Origin: CAZMSD01 sp964568855
Lineage (GTDB): Bacteria > CAIWAD01
Direction: 5' to 3'
Assembly (NCBI GenBank): GCA_964568855.1
Contig: CAZMSD010000058.1
Location: forward strand, 1 to 14,178
DNA length: 14,178 bases
Part shown: positions 12,900 to 14,178 of the stretch, in pieces
Position numbering within the stretch: position 1 is the first letter of the stretch
How the letters are laid out: each line of letters begins with the position of its first letter
Made by a program: the position numbers and the translations under genes
Notes under the pieces: generated by a model
The model's input: only the letters and a program-made list of their open reading frames with translations
Told to the model about the DNA's origin: nothing
Databases searched by the model: none

Positions 12900-13981
12900 G
12901 TTCGTTCACCATCATCAGTGGATGTGGTTCGCACAGCAATCACCAATGCCATTCGACCATCGGAGAAATATAACTGGATCTCATTCGGTTGATCGGGATC
13001 TTTCCGTGAAATGATGCGGCTGCGTCCCGTATTCGCAAACTTGATATTGCTGACTCGCTCCACCCAATCCAGCTCAGCCATTTGTTTCATGAATACCAGA
13101 CTCCCTCTTGGAGCATGGGGCATCTCGCTTTCATTGACGGCCAATTTGTCCTTGGGTGTGATTGCAGATGCATGGGGTTGGCGCACCTCCCTCGGCCATG
13201 GACGCATCAGGAAACCGTGGTGCATCAGCAATAGAACCGGCGAGAGGGCGTAGAGGTAGTTTCCATCATCTTCAACGCGATCAAGCAGGTTGATAAAGAC
13301 CGGATCTGCGCCATCCAACCCGGGATCGTCGGTCTCGATGCTGCCGGACTCATCCATCTGCTTGAAGAGGTCGTAGTGTTCCAGCCACAGGTCCCGGCTG
13401 AAATCAACCGGCATTGGCGGCATTTCGATGTAAAACGGGAAGCCTTCGAATAGGTAGATCACCGGCACGGAAATGGTCTGTCCGATCAGACCGGCGAAGG
13501 AGATCTGGGCCTTGTAACCGCCCGTGGCATTGATTACCCTGTTCCGGTCGGAGTTCCGATCAAGAAACCTGCAGGACAGCTTGACCAGGTTACACAGGCC
13601 CTCCCTTGCGAAGAGCTGGGGATCATTCGGCTGCAACCCTTCAACTACTTCGATCTCGACCGAGTCGATGTTCAGATCCCGTTTTCCTGATTCCCAGTAT
13701 GCCTTGAGCAACCTGCCCGTCCATTCGCCATCCGGTGTCTGTGAGACAAGAAAGAGTAGCTCATATGGTGGTTCGAGCAGCCGGCCCGCCACTTTTGCTC
13801 GCTTGATCAGGCTGTGCAGGCTGTTGATCTCCGCGCCGCAGTTCTCGTGGTCCGGGGCGAGTCTGTTCAATTCATCCAGTACATCGCGGTGGTCCGGTCT
13901 TTGAACGGGTCCAAGGTTCCTTTCCCTGCGAATCCGCGTCAACAGCGAGATTCCGACGGTGTTCAGAATAAATGTGCTCAT
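12860..13981 (-). CDS. CARF-domain CRISPR-associated protein (APE2256/TIGR02619-like) with possible C-terminal RelE-like domain
   Basis: The 373-residue protein starts with a CARF domain (about 1-195). Motif I is FILNTVGISLLTR (4-16). The helix CGAEINSLHSLIKRA follows at 48-62, then ELLFLVSQTPDGEWTGRLLKAYW (74-96) and motif II VINATGGYKAQISFAGLIGQ (149-168), then VPVIYLFEGFPFYIEMPPMPVD. CARF domains bind cyclic oligoadenylate made by Cas10 of type III systems. Ser12 and Lys157 sit where ring nucleases of this family have their key Ser and Lys, so self-inactivation by ligand cleavage is possible. A linker with a winged-helix look (225-262) precedes the last 85 or so residues (GSLVFMKQMAELDW, RSRIISRKDP, EIQLYFSDGRMALVIAVRTTS, CIHQLAEIL), which recall RelE mRNA interferases as in Cami1. 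REVRQPH (264-270) fits R-x5-H but lacks HEPN context. GGAGG precedes the ATG at about 10 nt. The CARF call is firm; the effector call is tentative. Confidence 0.8.
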   Translation of the reverse strand: MSTFILNTVGISLLTRIRRERNLGPVQRPDHRDVLDELNRLAPDHENCGAEINSLHSLIKRAKVAGRLLEPPYELLFLVSQTPDGEWTGRLLKAYWESGKRDLNIDSVEIEVVEGLQPNDPQLFAREGLCNLVKLSCRFLDRNSDRNRVINATGGYKAQISFAGLIGQTISVPVIYLFEGFPFYIEMPPMPVDFSRDLWLEHYDLFKQMDESGSIETDDPGLDGADPVFINLLDRVEDDGNYLYALSPVLLLMHHGFLMRPWPREVRQPHASAITPKDKLAVNESEMPHAPRGSLVFMKQMAELDWVERVSNIKFANTGRSRIISRKDPDQPNEIQLYFSDGRMALVIAVRTTSTDDGERTWCIHQLAEILNS

Positions 13982-14067
13982 TTGCTTCGAACCTCCCTCG
14001 ATTGTCCCCCAGATATAGCTTGATCATTCAATTTCGCGAAGGTGAACATGATCTGCTGTTTTTGACG

Positions 14068-14102
14068 TCAATCCCTTCTTCATCAGGGAAGTGCTTCGAA
14101 GC
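14068..14102 (-). repeat. CRISPR repeat 1 (terminal, degenerate at one end)
   Basis: It runs from TCAATCCC to GCTTCGAAGC on the plus strand and is identical to repeat 2 over 35 nt. The three bases before it are ACG instead of GTC, so its crRNA tag would be altered. It holds a perfect palindrome GCTTCGAAGC and a CCCT...AGGG inverted pair that could fold for Cas6 recognition. Confidence 0.9.
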
Positions 14103-14136
14103 GATCCTGGCGCCGCAGAGGACGTGATGCAGAAGG

Positions 14137-14174
14137 GTCTCAATCCCTTCTTCATCAGGGAAGTGCTTCGAAGC
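14137..14174 (-). repeat. CRISPR repeat 2 (complete)
   Basis: It runs from GTCTCAATCCC to GCTTCGAAGC on the plus strand. The minus-strand form begins GCTTCGAAGC and ends GGGATTGAGAC. It is followed by four bases of the next spacer before the window ends. Confidence 0.9.
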
Positions 14175-14178
14175 TTGT

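Larger units (their letters stand above)
14068..14178 (-). CRISPR. Edge of a CRISPR array (two repeats, one spacer), continuing beyond the right end
   Basis: A 35-nt sequence occurs twice without mismatch, at 14068-14102 and 14140-14174, with a 72-nt period. The second copy extends to 38 nt if GTC (14137-14139) is counted. The spacer is 34 nt (14103-14136), and the window ends 4 nt into the next spacer. Read on the minus strand, the repeat ends GGGATTGAGAC, and ATTGAGAC has the form of a type III 8-nt crRNA tag. The array is therefore probably transcribed leftward, towards the CARF and cas6 genes, with its leader beyond the window. The copy nearest the genes differs in its last three tag bases, as expected of the leader-distal terminal repeat. 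Confidence 0.9.

Noticed and set aside
13189..13214. R-x5-H (REVRQPH) in the CARF protein as a HEPN ribonuclease motif
   Set aside because: The pattern is loose. The usual polar residue after Arg and the surrounding helical HEPN sequence are missing, and the region lies in a Pro-rich loop.

Overview
The window looks like a chromosomal fragment from a high-GC, uncultured bacterium, probably of the FCB superphylum or a neighbouring candidate phylum such as Krumholzibacteriota or Eisenbacteria. The clue is two exported proteins ending in an 'xNPFNP...GVY' C-terminal domain of the T9SS/FlgD-Ig-like sorting type. The phylum is an inference, since there is no rRNA gene here.

Layout. (1) 1-712: the 3' part of a formylglycine-generating-enzyme-like (SUMF1) gene, lower in GC than its neighbours, with an in-frame stop at 23-25 that suggests a broken 5' end. 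(2) 899-2227: an exported peptide-N-glycosidase F-like protein, followed by a strong terminator. (3) 2357-4060, minus strand: an exported choice-of-anchor/MAM-like multidomain protein. (4) 4387-4857: a short DtxR-type metal-dependent repressor. (5) 4882-5298, minus strand: an OsmC-family protein. (6) 5689-11767: a seven-gene molybdenum cofactor operon, moeA-moaA-moaC-mobBA-moaD-moaE-moeB/rhodanese, whose genes overlap or lie within 4 nt of each other. (7) 11907-14178, minus strand: a CRISPR-associated module of lower GC made of a Cas6 RNase, a CARF-domain protein whose C-terminal part may be RelE-like, and the first two repeats of a CRISPR array that runs off the right edge.

How the genes work together. 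The Moco operon covers most of the pathway from GTP. MoaA and MoaC make cyclic pyranopterin monophosphate. MoaD and MoaE form MPT synthase. The MoeB-like enzyme adenylates MoaD, and its fused rhodanese domain may supply sulfur. MoeA inserts molybdenum, and the MobB-MobA fusion would make the dinucleotide form. The MPT adenylyltransferase (MogA/MoaB) is absent from the window. The CRISPR module resembles the accessory part of a type III locus: Cas6 matures crRNA, and the CARF protein should sense cyclic oligoadenylate made by a Cas10 that is not in the window.

Most interesting points: the possible CARF-RelE effector next to Cas6 and the array; a nested RNA-like fold at the 5' end of moeA; the MobB-MobA fusion with a lysine-less P-loop; and a DtxR-type regulator that keeps the primary metal site but has lost the ancillary site, with an imperfect palindrome upstream.
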